Source: UKL13-2 sp947085425 (GTDB lineage: Bacteria > Pseudomonadota > Gammaproteobacteria > Burkholderiales > Usitatibacteraceae). Taken from it: a stretch of 63,544 nucleotides of DNA. The notes beneath the pieces were generated by a model. The model had not been told where the DNA came from, made no database searches, and worked only from the letters and a program-made list of their open reading frames with translations. The stretch is taken from contig CAMTWK010000017.1 of NCBI GenBank assembly GCA_947085425.1, positions 1-63,544 on the forward strand. The letters run 5' to 3'. This document shows positions 28,016 to 37,906 of this stretch, piece by piece (the first letter of the stretch is position 1; each line of letters begins with the position of its first letter). The translations under genes and the position numbers were made by a program.

Positions 28016-31000
28016 TTACGCGGTCACGTTTTTTTCAGTCGGTGCTGGTGAATCTGGTGCATGAATGCCAAACCAGGTGGCGTACAACGCCGGCAGAAAA
28101 AACAGGGTGAGCAGGGTGGCCACCAGCAGGCCGCCCATGATGGCCACGGCCATCGGGCCAAAAAAAGCCGAACGGACCAGCGGAATCATCGCCAGCACGG
28201 CGGCCATTGCGGTCAAGACAATCGGTCGCAGGCGTCGAACCGTCGCACCAATCACCGCCTCAAACCGATTTTGATCGGCGGCAATGTCTTGTTCGATTTG
28301 GTCGATCAGAATGACCGAATTGCGCATGATCATGCCAAACAACGCGATGGTGCCGAGCATGGCGACAAATCCAAACGGCTTGTTCAACACAATCAAGAAC
28401 AGGGTCACGCCGATCAATCCCAAGGGGGCGGTGAGCACGACAATAATGACGCGCTGGAAACTCTTCAACTGGATCATCAGGACCATCAACACCGCAAACA
28501 CAAACAGCGGCATACCGACCTTGATCGATTGTACGCCACGGGCGCTTTCTTCTACCGCACCGCCGACCTCGAGCAAATAGCCGGACTGCATTTTTTCGCG
28601 CACGGCGGCGATGGGTTTTTTCAACTGCGTAACAATGGTCGCGGGTTGTAACGACGGTTTGTAAATGTCACCCTTGATGGTAATGGTGGGCAATCGGTCA
28701 CGACGCCAGATAACCGGATCTTCAAATTCGTATTGAACCTTGGCGACCTGCGTGAGTGGTACGGCACGACCGGTATGGGTAGGAATCGACAAACTTTCCA
28801 ACAAAGAAATTTTGGCTCGTTCTATGGCCGGACCGCGCAGCAGGATTTCGATTTGTTTATCGTTTTCACGCAGGTGGGTGACGGGTGTGCCACTCAACGA
28901 TCCATTGACGAAGGCGGCGATTTCGGCCGAGGTCAGTCCGAGTAAACGTGCCTTATTTTGATCAATATCGAGCTTGATCACCTTGGAACGCTCATTCCAA
29001 TCGAGTTGAATATTGGCGACGTTGCCGTTGGTGCGTAATATTTCGGCCACTTCAGAAGCATAAGTGCGCAACTTTTCCAGATCTTCACCCGACACCCGGT
29101 ACTGAATCGGAAATCCCACCGGCGGTCCGTTTTCGAGCCGTGATAAACGCCCCCTGATTTCCGGCATATCGGTTTCAAACAAATGGATCAGCTTCGAGCG
29201 GAGTATTTCGCGTGACTTGGCATCGTTGGTGGTGACCACGATCTGGCCAAAAGCCTGGTTCGGCAATTGCAAATCGAGCGGCAAATAAAAACGCGGTGCG
29301 CCGGTACCGATGTAACTCACGTAGTTTTCAAACAACGCCTTTTCCTTGTCTAGAAAAGCTTCGAGTTTTTTCACCTGCGTTTCGGTGGCTGCGATCGAGG
29401 AGCCCTCGGCCAGACGCACATCCACAATCAATTCGACACGCGTCGACGACGGGAAAAATTGTTGTTGCACCAAGCCAAACGCCAGCACCGCGCCAATAAA
29501 CAATCCACCGGTGGCCATCAGCACGGTTTTTTTGTTCAACACACAGCAAGTGACGGCGGCGCGAAACCATTGATAAAACGGCGTGTTGTAAACATCGTGT
29601 GCATGGTCGTCATGTGTGACGGTGTCTGTTTCATGCACGGCATCGGCGGGCATCAGCCGGACGGCCAGGCGTTGACCGATCCACGGCAGTTTGCCGATGA
29701 GTCCGGCGATACGCCGCACCCGCGGGGTGATGACCGGTTTGCCATCAACATAGTCTGGTAACAGGTGGTAACCCAGATAGGGGATGAAAATTACCGCGGC
29801 GAACCACGACAACAACAATGCCAAAGTAGTCACCTGAAAAATTGCAATGGTGTATTCGCCGGTGCTGGATTTGGCAGTGGCAATCGGTAAAAAACCGGCT
29901 GCCGTCACCAGCGTGCCGGACAACATTGGAAAGGCGGTGGAGGTATAGGCGAAACTGGCCGCGCGCATCCGGTCCCAGCCCTGCTCCATTTTGATGGACA
30001 TCATTTCGATGGCAATGATGGCGTCATCCACCAATAATCCCAACGACAAAATCAATGCACCCAGTGAAATTTTATGCAGTCCGACATTAAAGACGTACAT
30101 GCAAAAAAATGTTGCCGCCAGCACCAGCGGGATCGACAACGCCACCACCATGCCGGAGCGCATGCCGAGGCTGAAAAAAGTTACCGCCATGACAATAATC
30201 ACCGCCTCGGCGAGCGCGCGCACAAATTCGCCGATACTCTCGCGCACCGCGCGTGGCTGATCGTTGACACGGTGTAACTCGATGCCGATTGGCAGCGTTT
30301 TTTCGATGCGCTCAATGGCGGCGTCGAGATTTTCGCCGAGTGTGAGGATGTCGCCCCCGGCACGCATGGAAATACCCAGTCCCAGGGCCTCTTGCCCAAG
30401 ATAGCGAAACTTCGTAAGCGGCGGGTCGGCGTAGGCGCGTTTGACGGTGGCGATGTCGCCGATCTTGATCAGCCTGCCGTTGGCGCGCAGGGTGAAATCA
30501 CGAATCGATTCGACGCTGTCAAAGTGACCGGAGGCGCGCACGAATATTTTGTCGGTGGCGGTTTCAAAGGTGCCGCCGGCCACCACCGCATTTTGTGCGC
30601 GCATGGCGGTGATAATGGTTTCGCCATCAATTCCCAGGTTGGCGATTTTGACGTTGGAAATTTCGATGAGGATTTTTTCTTCCTGCTCGCCAAAAATTTC
30701 CACCTTGGACACGTCAGGCACCCGCAATAATTCGCGGCGGATACGATCGATATAGATTTTTTTATCGGCGTAGGAATAACCCTGACCGGACAAGGCAAAA
30801 ATATTGCCAAAGGTGTCGCCAAATTCATCGTTAAAAAATGGCCCAAGCACCCCGGCGGGAAGGGTGTGGCGCATATCTCCCACACGTTTGCGGACTTCGT
30901 ATTGCGTCACCGGCACCATTGCAGTCGGGGCGGCGTCATCAACAATAAACAATATGGTGGATTCACCCGGACGTGAATAGCTGCGGATGAAATGCAGATT

Positions 31001-31234
31001 GGGCACTTCCTGCATTTTTCGTTCAATGCGTTCCGTCACCAGTTGATCCACCTCGGCCGCCGAAGCGCCCGGCCAAAGCGTGCGCACGGTCATTCCTTTA
31101 AAGGTAAACGGCGGATCTTCCGATTGGCCCAGACGACCATACGACAAAATGCCGGCGATACCAATGGCGACGATCATAAACAACACCAGCGGCTGATTTT
31201 TCAGCGCCCATGTGGACAAATTAAGTTTGTTCAT
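28016..31234 (-). CDS. RND family efflux transporter permease
   Basis: A 1072-residue proton-driven inner-membrane pump of the hydrophobe/amphiphile efflux group (AcrB-like). There is one N-terminal transmembrane helix, two large periplasmic loops and two blocks of hydrophobic segments. Transmembrane helix 4 carries the conserved Asp pair in GLLVDDAIIAIEMM. The C-terminal block has the matching repeat GMIMRNSVILIDQIEQD. It starts 7 bases after the membrane fusion protein gene, so both form one operon. No outer-membrane channel gene lies nearby, so a shared TolC-type channel encoded elsewhere is assumed. Substrates unknown. Confidence 0.94.
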   Translation of the reverse strand: MNKLNLSTWALKNQPLVLFMIVAIGIAGILSYGRLGQSEDPPFTFKGMTVRTLWPGASAAEVDQLVTERIERKMQEVPNLHFIRSYSRPGESTILFIVDDAAPTAMVPVTQYEVRKRVGDMRHTLPAGVLGPFFNDEFGDTFGNIFALSGQGYSYADKKIYIDRIRRELLRVPDVSKVEIFGEQEEKILIEISNVKIANLGIDGETIITAMRAQNAVVAGGTFETATDKIFVRASGHFDSVESIRDFTLRANGRLIKIGDIATVKRAYADPPLTKFRYLGQEALGLGISMRAGGDILTLGENLDAAIERIEKTLPIGIELHRVNDQPRAVRESIGEFVRALAEAVIIVMAVTFFSLGMRSGMVVALSIPLVLAATFFCMYVFNVGLHKISLGALILSLGLLVDDAIIAIEMMSIKMEQGWDRMRAASFAYTSTAFPMLSGTLVTAAGFLPIATAKSSTGEYTIAIFQVTTLALLLSWFAAVIFIPYLGYHLLPDYVDGKPVITPRVRRIAGLIGKLPWIGQRLAVRLMPADAVHETDTVTHDDHAHDVYNTPFYQWFRAAVTCCVLNKKTVLMATGGLFIGAVLAFGLVQQQFFPSSTRVELIVDVRLAEGSSIAATETQVKKLEAFLDKEKALFENYVSYIGTGAPRFYLPLDLQLPNQAFGQIVVTTNDAKSREILRSKLIHLFETDMPEIRGRLSRLENGPPVGFPIQYRVSGEDLEKLRTYASEVAEILRTNGNVANIQLDWNERSKVIKLDIDQNKARLLGLTSAEIAAFVNGSLSGTPVTHLRENDKQIEILLRGPAIERAKISLLESLSIPTHTGRAVPLTQVAKVQYEFEDPVIWRRDRLPTITIKGDIYKPSLQPATIVTQLKKPIAAVREKMQSGYLLEVGGAVEESARGVQSIKVGMPLFVFAVLMVLMIQLKSFQRVIIVVLTAPLGLIGVTLFLIVLNKPFGFVAMLGTIALFGMIMRNSVILIDQIEQDIAADQNRFEAVIGATVRRLRPIVLTAMAAVLAMIPLVRSAFFGPMAVAIMGGLLVATLLTLFFLPALYATWFGIHAPDSPAPTEKNVTA

Positions 31235-31241
31235 ATTGGGC

Positions 31242-32507
31242 TTACTTCAGCAGGCGGTCTAACAACGCCACCGACGGCCGACCGCTGGGTTGGCCGGCGA
31301 GTGCGGGCACATCGGTGGCTTCCTTGGCGTGCGCAACTTTGCCGTCACCCTTGACCTGTGGATCGGCAATCGGTCGGACGATTTCACCATCGCGCAATTT
31401 ATGCACGCCGGCGGCAACAATGCGATCCCCCGGTTTGACTGAATTGGCGCCATCGGCGCGCACCAGTGCGGTGGTCTCTCGGTATTGCAAAACTTTTATC
31501 GGCTTTAAGGTGATACGACCATCCCCGCCGATTTGCCACACGCCGGTGATGCTGCCTTTTACATATAAGGATGACAACGGCACCGCAAAACTTCCGGCCG
31601 CTTCGTTGCCAACAAAGGCGGCATAGGCAGACATGCCCAGTCCAATGTCACGATCGGCACCCGCGATCGCAATGCGCGCGGTAAAAGTGCGGGTCACCAC
31701 ATCCGCAGCAGCGGCGATTTCGCGCAAATTGCCGGCGTAGGATTTGTCCGGGTTGGACCAAGTCCTGATATGAATCGGCCGTGGCTTGCCGGCGGCAGCG
31801 CCGCGAAATTCGCCGATTTTTGCTTCCGGCACGGCAATCACCAATTCTTTTTCTTGTGGATTGGCGATTTTCATAATCGGTTGCCCGGCGGCGACCACTT
31901 GTCCGACGTCCGCCATCACCTGGGTGACAACCCCATCCATTTCAGCGGTCAATGTGGCGTAACCGGAGCGGTTGAGTGACACGTTGGCGGTTGCTTGTTG
32001 GGCATCCAATCGTGCGCGTGCGGCATTGGCCAAATTCAGTTTTTGATCAAGCGCACTTTGGCTGACAAAGCCTTTTGCAAACAGATCGCTAAACCGATTG
32101 AGTTCTGCATTTGCATAATCCGCTTCGGTTTTTTGTGCACTGACTTGCGCGCGCGCTGCATCGGCTGCGAGGGTCACATCTTGGGCGTCAATCTGCGCCA
32201 GCAACTGGCCGCGTTTAACGTTGGCACCGGCATCGACCAGCCGGTGGGTCATTTTGCCACCGACCTGAAACGCATGGTCTGCTTCATGGCGGGCGCGAAT
32301 TTCACCCGAAAAAATATCCAATTCTGCACCGCCGCTGGCTGGAATTGTGTAGGCGAGGGCGGGTCGGGCGGGCTCGGGGACAGGTTCCTTTTTATTGCAT
32401 GCGGCCAGCAAAATGGCCAGCAAAATTGCGCCGGTAACTACGCCTAACGGACTGATAACACAGCCGTTTTTTGTTAAAGACTGCGAGGTGCAATTTGGAA
32501 GTGACAT
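31242..32507 (-). CDS. RND efflux membrane fusion protein (periplasmic adaptor)
   Basis: A 421-residue periplasmic adaptor, likely a lipoprotein: a hydrophobic segment ends in LLAILLAAC, a lipobox with Cys near residue 37. A barrel-sandwich/lipoyl half is visible at VDAGANVKRGQLLAQID, followed by a helical hairpin (about residues 110-165) rich in Ala, Asp and Gln, and then the second lipoyl half and beta-barrel domains. It would link the inner-membrane pump encoded directly downstream to an outer-membrane channel. A 280-bp gap separates it from the divergent DUF4197 gene. Confidence 0.92.
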   Translation of the reverse strand: MSLPNCTSQSLTKNGCVISPLGVVTGAILLAILLAACNKKEPVPEPARPALAYTIPASGGAELDIFSGEIRARHEADHAFQVGGKMTHRLVDAGANVKRGQLLAQIDAQDVTLAADAARAQVSAQKTEADYANAELNRFSDLFAKGFVSQSALDQKLNLANAARARLDAQQATANVSLNRSGYATLTAEMDGVVTQVMADVGQVVAAGQPIMKIANPQEKELVIAVPEAKIGEFRGAAAGKPRPIHIRTWSNPDKSYAGNLREIAAAADVVTRTFTARIAIAGADRDIGLGMSAYAAFVGNEAAGSFAVPLSSLYVKGSITGVWQIGGDGRITLKPIKVLQYRETTALVRADGANSVKPGDRIVAAGVHKLRDGEIVRPIADPQVKGDGKVAHAKEATDVPALAGQPSGRPSVALLDRLLK

Positions 32508-32787
32508 AACAAACGCCAGATGGGAGAGGGGAGGGCAAAAGTAAATGACCAGCCGGTAAGTTACCGTGATTTTTGATGCCTGTCAATTATTTTTCTTCGC
32601 ATTTTTTGTTGCTAAAACGACGCCAGCGTTTTGTGAATCTTGTAATTGGCCTATGAATTGCCAGCTGTAGCGTGTTGGCTGCCGCTGGCCAGGCAGTAGT
32701 CCATACTGGATGATGCGGCAAAGTGATTCAGTGGCAGTTTTTTGCCAGACAACGATTCAATTTCGACACGGCATGGAAGGAACATAA

Positions 32788-33573
32788 ATGGAAAAGACAA
32801 TCCAATCCGGGCTTAACAAACAAATCGACCGCCAACGCATGCAAACAGGTGACAAACTGGTCAATTCGACGCGCCGCGACATGCTTGTGTCATTGACCAT
32901 GTTGTCGGCTGCGGTCCTTGCCGCCACGCACCCGCCACGCGCCCGGGCATTTTCGTTTGCAGATTTATCGCAGGGCGATGCCGGTACCGGTGTCAAAGCA
33001 GCGTTATCACAGGGGGCCGATATTGCCGTGCAATTGCTCGGTAAACAAGACGGTTTTTGGGGAAATGACAAGGTGCGTATTGCACTACCCGACTGGATCG
33101 AAAAAGCCGAAACCGCCTTGAAGTTTATGGGCCGCGGTCGCGATATTGATGACTTAAAACTTGGTATCAACCGTGCGGCCGAACAAGCGGTGCCACACGC
33201 AAAGAGGTTATTGTCGGATGCCGTCAAATCGATAACGGTGCAGGATGCCAAGGCGATCCTGACCGGTGGTGACAACTCGGTGACAATGTTCTTCAAGGAC
33301 AAAACGCAGACATCCCTGACTGAGAAATTTCTGCCGATTGTCACCAAGGCCACCAACAAAATCGGCCTGGCCAGAAAGTACAACGATATCGCCGCTCAGG
33401 TTGAGAAGACCAGATTTATTCGCATCTCACCTGAACAGCGCAAAGTCGAAAACCATGTGACCGCCAAGGCACTGGACGGCTTGTATTACATGATTGGCGA
33501 AGAAGAAAAAAAATCCGCCAGAACCCGATGGGCGCGGGTAGCGAAATATTGCGGCGGGTGTTTGGCTCTTTAG
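32788..33573 (+). CDS. DUF4197 family protein with a C-terminal frameshift
   Basis: Residues 1-55 carry a Tat-like RRD leader and hydrophobic segment; the rest matches the DUF4197 family, whose function is unknown. It runs normally to GLYYMIGEEEKK. After a run of eight A at 33507-33514 the frame gives SARTRWARVAKY and ends at 33573. With one extra A the sequence reads KIRQNPMGAGSEILRRVFGSL and stops at about 33582, which matches the normal family C-terminus. So one A has been lost from the run, by mutation, sequencing error or reversible slippage. The gene is convergent with glpK. Confidence 0.8.
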   Translation: MEKTIQSGLNKQIDRQRMQTGDKLVNSTRRDMLVSLTMLSAAVLAATHPPRARAFSFADLSQGDAGTGVKAALSQGADIAVQLLGKQDGFWGNDKVRIALPDWIEKAETALKFMGRGRDIDDLKLGINRAAEQAVPHAKRLLSDAVKSITVQDAKAILTGGDNSVTMFFKDKTQTSLTEKFLPIVTKATNKIGLARKYNDIAAQVEKTRFIRISPEQRKVENHVTAKALDGLYYMIGEEEKKSARTRWARVAKYCGGCLAL

Positions 33574-33659
33574 GCCGCTGATTCTATTGAGGCCGCTGAT
33601 TCTATTGAGGCCGCTGATTCTATTGAGGCCGCTGATTCGCATGAAGCCGCAGATTCATG
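33573..33659. repeat. 18-bp tandem repeat (three exact plus two degenerate units)
   Basis: The unit GGCCGCTGATTCTATTGA occurs exactly at 33573-33590, 33591-33608 and 33609-33626. A degenerate fourth copy is at 33627-33644 and a partial fifth reaches 33659. It lies between the convergent DUF4197 and glpK genes, overlapping the last bases of the former. Each unit contains stop codons on the plus strand, so readthrough from the frameshifted gene would end in the first units. Confidence 0.92.
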
Positions 33660-33666
33660 TCACGGA

Positions 33667-35160
33667 TTACACCCAGCCACGTGATCGTTCAACCGCTTTT
33701 TGCCACTGCGCCATTCTGGCCGCGACCGCGTCGCGTGACATGGTTGGCTGCCAACGTTTTGCAACCTGCCAGCTCGCGGAAATGTCGGTTTGGCTTTTCC
33801 AAACGCCAACCGCCAATCCGGCGAGATAGGCAGCGCCCAGCGCGGTGGTTTCGGCCACGGTCGGGCGCACGACAGGAATGCCCAACAAGTCGGCTTGGAA
33901 CTGCATCAATAGTGGATTGGCGGTAGCGCCGCCATCGACGCGTAATTCACTCAACGCCAAACCGGTGTCGTTCGACATGGCGGCAAAAACATCGGCTGAT
34001 TGAAAGGCAATCGCCTCGAGCGTGGCGCGCGCAATGTGCGCCCGGGTGGTGCCGCGCGTCAAGCCGAGCATGGTGCCCCTGGCACTGGCGTCCCAGTGGG
34101 GCGTGCCGAGTCCGGCAAACGCCGGCACAAACATGACACCACCGGTATCGGGCACACTTGCCGCCAAATCCGCCATTTCGCTGGCGTCTTTGATCAGCCC
34201 CAAACCATCGCGTAACCATTGCACCGCCGCACCGGCAATAAAGACACTGCCCTCCAAGGCGTAGTCGGTTTCATCACCGATGCGCCAAGCGACCGTGGTC
34301 AAAAGCTTATTTTTAGATTTCACCGGCTGGCTGCCGGTGTTCATCAACATAAAACAACCGGTGCCATAGGTGTTTTTAGCCATCCCCGCTTGATGACAAC
34401 CCTGACCAAACAGTGCGGCGTGCTGATCCCCCGCCACCCCCGTGATCGGGATTCCCGGCGGCAAGCCTTCGCAGGCGGTGATGCCGGCGTCGTCAATATG
34501 GCCGCTGGAACTGACAATTTTCGGCAGTACACTGCGTGGAATGTCCATAAACGTCAATAACTCGTCGTCCCACTGACAGCGGTGAATGTCGAATAACAGA
34601 GTGCGGGAGGCATTGGTGACGTCGGTGGCATGGACTTTGCCTGCAGTCAGGTTATAAATTAACCAACAATCAATTGTGCCAAACGCCAACTCACCGCGTT
34701 CGGCACGCACTCTCGCCTCAGGCACATGATCCAACAACCACTTCAGCTTGGTCCCGGAAAAATAGGCATCAATAACCAGTCCGGTTTTGTCACGGATCGT
34801 GTCGGTATGCCCGGCCGCCACCAAGGTTTCGCAATATTCAGCCGTGCGCCGGTCCTGCCAAACGATTGCCGGAGCGACCGGCAGACCCGTGCGGCGATTC
34901 CACAGTACGGTGGTCTCGCGCTGATTGGTGATGCCGATCGCCTTGATTCGTGCGCCCGCCTGTTGGGCGGATTGGATCGCCTCGGCGGCCACTTTGCGTT
35001 GGCTATGCCAAATTTCCAGGGCATCGTGCTCAACCCAGCCAGGCTGTGGAAAATATTGCCGGAATTCTTCTTGCGCGCGGGCAATGACGCGGCTGTCGTG
35101 ATCAAACACAATCGCTCGCGAGCTGGTGGTGCCTTGGTCGAGTGCCAAAATACAATCCAT
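33667..35160 (-). CDS. glpK: Glycerol kinase
   Basis: A 497-residue FGGY-family kinase that turns glycerol into glycerol 3-phosphate in the cytoplasm. The N-terminal phosphate-binding stretch LALDQGTTSSRAIVFD, the substrate loop with CWLIYNLTAG and the FGGY-type signature in the C-terminal half (GMAKNTYGTGCFMLMNTG and LRVDGGATANPLLMQFQADLLG) are all present. Length is typical. No glpF or glpD is found beside it, so it stands alone here. Confidence 0.97.
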   Translation of the reverse strand: MDCILALDQGTTSSRAIVFDHDSRVIARAQEEFRQYFPQPGWVEHDALEIWHSQRKVAAEAIQSAQQAGARIKAIGITNQRETTVLWNRRTGLPVAPAIVWQDRRTAEYCETLVAAGHTDTIRDKTGLVIDAYFSGTKLKWLLDHVPEARVRAERGELAFGTIDCWLIYNLTAGKVHATDVTNASRTLLFDIHRCQWDDELLTFMDIPRSVLPKIVSSSGHIDDAGITACEGLPPGIPITGVAGDQHAALFGQGCHQAGMAKNTYGTGCFMLMNTGSQPVKSKNKLLTTVAWRIGDETDYALEGSVFIAGAAVQWLRDGLGLIKDASEMADLAASVPDTGGVMFVPAFAGLGTPHWDASARGTMLGLTRGTTRAHIARATLEAIAFQSADVFAAMSNDTGLALSELRVDGGATANPLLMQFQADLLGIPVVRPTVAETTALGAAYLAGLAVGVWKSQTDISASWQVAKRWQPTMSRDAVAARMAQWQKAVERSRGWV

Positions 35161-35524
35161 TACATGACTCCTGCGGGGAATGGGCGTGGTGGGGCGCGGG
35201 TTGTAAACGACTATTTCATTACCTGCTGAAATTATGATTGAATCTTTTCATGAATTGCGCAAAGGTTGCCAGCCGTTTCGAAGTGGCCGGTTGCCTGTGA
35301 TAAAAATACCGAAAATTTTGCTGCCAAACTTGGTTGTAACCACCAATCTCCTGAAATACCCGGCATTTCTGACCTATCGGGGGCTGAAAGATTTGTCGCA
35401 GTACGATAAACTGTTACAAATATAAGTTCGACCTGTTGCGGACAGGCTCCGCCACATTGCTTGTTTGCGACGGCGGGCAAAAATTCTGCTGTACATTTGA
35501 AAATTATTAGTCTGAGGTTGCAAT
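35161..35524. other. Divergent intergenic region between glpK and an unknown gene
   Basis: 364 bp that should hold promoters for glpK (minus) and for the gene at 35525 (plus). It is AT-rich in places, but I see no clear hexamer pair, palindrome or small gene. Short ORFs here look accidental. Confidence 0.4.
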
Positions 35525-36307
35525 ATGGGTTTGCTCGACGATCTGAAAAAAGAAGCCGAGACGTTAAAGAATCAAGAAGCCGCACGCACACAATCGCTGA
35601 AGGCGAATGCCGTGCAGGTGGATCATGCGTCGCGGACCATTTTTAAATATCTGAATGATTTATTCCGTCAATTAAACGTGGTGAAACCGCCGTGTGTGCG
35701 CACCTATGATTTGCTCACCGTGGGCAAAATTGATGGTTTGGTGCAAGGCGACTATCGGATTGAATACCGCACCTCACAACGAAATAACAGCGAACACTAC
35801 GAAGAACTGACGGTCACCTTTCGCCGCTCCAAGCCGGAAGTCATCAAGGTCAAGCGTGAAGCCGAGACAATTGAAAAATTCCGTGACCTGTTGTGGCAAA
35901 ACAATATGCGTTTTACCTCCGAAGCGGTGCGCAATGACCGCCGGGTGGTGACCCATGAATTTTTTAATATCAATTCGGAAGTCATTTGCGGGCTGGACAT
36001 TGTCAGCGACTACGACGAGGGTGTGATCCGTTTCAAACTCAAAAACGTCGAAGATTTTGGCCCGAGTATCTATACGTTGGAGCCTTCCAATATCACCGAC
36101 AAATCCCTCGAAGATCTGGCGAAACTATTGATTGGCCAGACCGACGTTAATTTTGAAACCTATAACCGCCGTGCCGCTTTTGGAAACAGTGCGACTGGTC
36201 AATACCCGCGGCAAAGTGCCAAAAACGTCCAGTACGCGAGTTCTCCGCCCGAGAAGGACGAGGAATCAGAAAAGAAACGCGGGCTGTTTGGATTGTTTAA
36301 GAAATAA
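35525..36307 (+). CDS. Conserved hypothetical cytoplasmic protein
   Basis: A 260-residue soluble protein without signal peptide or membrane segments. The N-terminus MGLLDDLKKEAETLKNQEAAR is a likely helix or coiled coil. The middle (about residues 60-205) is a regular alpha/beta region with WQNNMRFTSEAVRNDRRV and the repeated acidic stretch DIVSDYDEGVIRFKLKNVEDFG. The C-terminus is a charged linker ending KKRGLFGLFKK. I do not recognise a family with known function. A strong terminator follows 21 bases after the stop. Coding character and a good hydrophilic pattern support it as real. Confidence 0.75.
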   Translation: MGLLDDLKKEAETLKNQEAARTQSLKANAVQVDHASRTIFKYLNDLFRQLNVVKPPCVRTYDLLTVGKIDGLVQGDYRIEYRTSQRNNSEHYEELTVTFRRSKPEVIKVKREAETIEKFRDLLWQNNMRFTSEAVRNDRRVVTHEFFNINSEVICGLDIVSDYDEGVIRFKLKNVEDFGPSIYTLEPSNITDKSLEDLAKLLIGQTDVNFETYNRRAAFGNSATGQYPRQSAKNVQYASSPPEKDEESEKKRGLFGLFKK

Positions 36308-36328
36308 TCCGCCTGCGATTCCAAATAA

Positions 36329-36367
36329 AAAAACGCCGCCGATGACAACAACATCGGCGGCGTTTTT
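36329..36367 (+). terminator. Strong rho-independent terminator, probably bidirectional
   Basis: A perfect 16-bp stem, AAAAACGCCGCCGATG (36329-36344) with its complement (36352-36367), has a 7-base loop and T-runs on both strands. It serves the gene ending at 36307 and could also stop transcripts from htpX (minus strand, ending at 36404). Confidence 0.93.
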
Positions 36368-36403
36368 GTTTGGTGCTTTTTTGAGGCGGGTTACGCCAAC
36401 AAA

Positions 36404-37276
36404 TTAGCGGCGGCGTTGCAGCGCGTCAATCCGCTCTTGCATCGGCGGGTGGGTTGAGAATAACGCCATGTAGCCGGGTTTATCGGAAATGCCGGACGCC
36501 GCCATCGACTTAGGCAATTCACCGGGTGCCAAACCACCCAAACGGCGCAACGCAGCAATCATTGGCTCGGGTCGGCCGATCAACTGCGCGGCACCGGCAT
36601 CGGCGCGGAATTCGCGCTGGCGCGAAAACCAGGCAACAATGATCGATGCCAGCACACCCAGCAACAATTGACAGGCGATGTCGGTCACGTAATAACCAAT
36701 GCCGGGGCTGCTGCTTTTGTTGCCGAGCACCACTTTGTCAACAAAATAGCCGACGATTTTCGACAGGAACACAACAAAAGTATTGATCACGCCCTGAATC
36801 AGGGTGAGGGTGATCATGTCGCCGTTGGCGATGTGCGCAACTTCATGCGCCAACACCGCTTCGACTTCTTCCTTGGTCATAGACTCCAGCAGCCCGGTCG
36901 AAACTGCAACAAGCGATGAATTTTTGAACGCACCGGTGGCAAACGCGTTGGGCTCGCCTTGGTATACGGCAACTTCCGGCATGCCGATTTTGGCTTTGTT
37001 GGCCAGACGGGTAACAACACCGATCAACCAGCGTTCGGTCTCGTTTTGTGGCGATGTAATGACCTTGGCGCCGGTGGACCATTTGGCCATTGGTTTGGAA
37101 ATCAGCAAGGAAATAAACGCGCCGGAAAAACCAACCACGGCCGAAAACGCCAGCAACATCGGCAAGTTCAGGCCGTTGGCGGTCAGGAAACGATTCACGC
37201 CCAGCGCGCTGGTGACCACCGTAATCACCAACATAATCGCGACGTTGGTCAAAAGGAATAAAAAGACACGTTTCAT
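36404..37276 (-). CDS. htpX: Membrane zinc protease HtpX
   Basis: A 290-residue M48 protease of the inner membrane, part of membrane protein quality control under stress. There are two N-terminal transmembrane segments (about residues 5-25 and 35-55), the zinc motif HEVAH (in AVLAHEVAHIANGD) and the downstream EFRADAGAAQLIG with the third zinc ligand Glu. The C-terminus has FSTHPPMQERIDAL. ATG 37276 is chosen because it gives the family start MKRVFLFLLTN; a longer frame to 37372 adds 32 unsupported residues. Confidence 0.95.
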   Translation of the reverse strand: MKRVFLFLLTNVAIMLVITVVTSALGVNRFLTANGLNLPMLLAFSAVVGFSGAFISLLISKPMAKWSTGAKVITSPQNETERWLIGVVTRLANKAKIGMPEVAVYQGEPNAFATGAFKNSSLVAVSTGLLESMTKEEVEAVLAHEVAHIANGDMITLTLIQGVINTFVVFLSKIVGYFVDKVVLGNKSSSPGIGYYVTDIACQLLLGVLASIIVAWFSRQREFRADAGAAQLIGRPEPMIAALRRLGGLAPGELPKSMAASGISDKPGYMALFSTHPPMQERIDALQRRR

Positions 37277-37516
37277 GGGGCAGGGGCTCCGTAGAGGAAA
37301 TAAGTTGATGCTGATTTTAGCGGGGTTTTCCGCGGGTGTAACAATAAAGCTACATGGGGCATGTGTGACCAAAATTCAATGGGTAAAGAGCGAATTCTTG
37401 CCCGGAAAGTAGCCAATCGTCGGGCATTTGGTCGGCAGGAAAGGCATTAGTTCAATTTTGATTGCAAGTGGTGAGCGTCCAATGTCTGAATCGTTGCAGT
37501 TTTGCCTGGCCGGCAT

Positions 37517-37897
37517 TCACCCTTCCTGAATATTTTTTAGTCCTAGTGACAAAAGGCGTTCGTCTTTGGTGATTAGGATCATCTTTTCTATATCTGCAAC
37601 GGCGGCAAGCAATAGATCGAACGGGTCTCCTTGTAAACCATTCAATTCTCGCGCACGCTCAATATGCTTAGCTGTAATTGCCACCATCTCAAACCCTGCT
37701 TCCGAAAAATAAGTGGATAGTGACCCACTGGGCAATGCGAGTTTACCCACCGAGTTTTTTAATTGCATTTCCCACAAACTTGCGACGCTGATAAAACAGG
37801 GCTGTTTGCTAATTAGTGCCTTTGTCCCCTTGGACAACCTGCCACCTTTAGTCATCCACCAATAGGCAATATGAGTGTCAAGTAAATAACGATTCAT
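37517..37897 (-). CDS. PIN domain toxin, probable VapC-type
   Basis: A 126-residue PIN domain protein with the acidic residues D in YLLDTHIAYWW, E in SLWEMQLK, and the GDPFDLLLAAVADIE and TKDERLL segments. It would act as an RNase toxin. It lies 9 bases after the antitoxin gene on the same strand. The preferred start is ATG 37897. It belongs to the PIN group whose members start LLDTHIxYW. Confidence 0.88.
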   Translation of the reverse strand: MNRYLLDTHIAYWWMTKGGRLSKGTKALISKQPCFISVASLWEMQLKNSVGKLALPSGSLSTYFSEAGFEMVAITAKHIERARELNGLQGDPFDLLLAAVADIEKMILITKDERLLSLGLKNIQEG

Positions 37898-37906
37898 TGC
37901 GTTTGC

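Noticed and set aside
28061..28651. 196-residue plus-strand ORF
   Set aside because: It is the reverse reading of the RND pump gene; its biased His/Gln/Asp composition is an artefact.
33427..33642. Minus-strand ORF with repeated RISGLN units
   Set aside because: It is only the reverse reading of the 18-bp tandem repeat and of the DUF4197 gene's end.
33918..33929. GGCGGTAGCGCC on the plus strand, close to the ops core
   Set aside because: It is inside glpK on the antisense strand, lacks the final GTGC and has no operon after it; a chance match.
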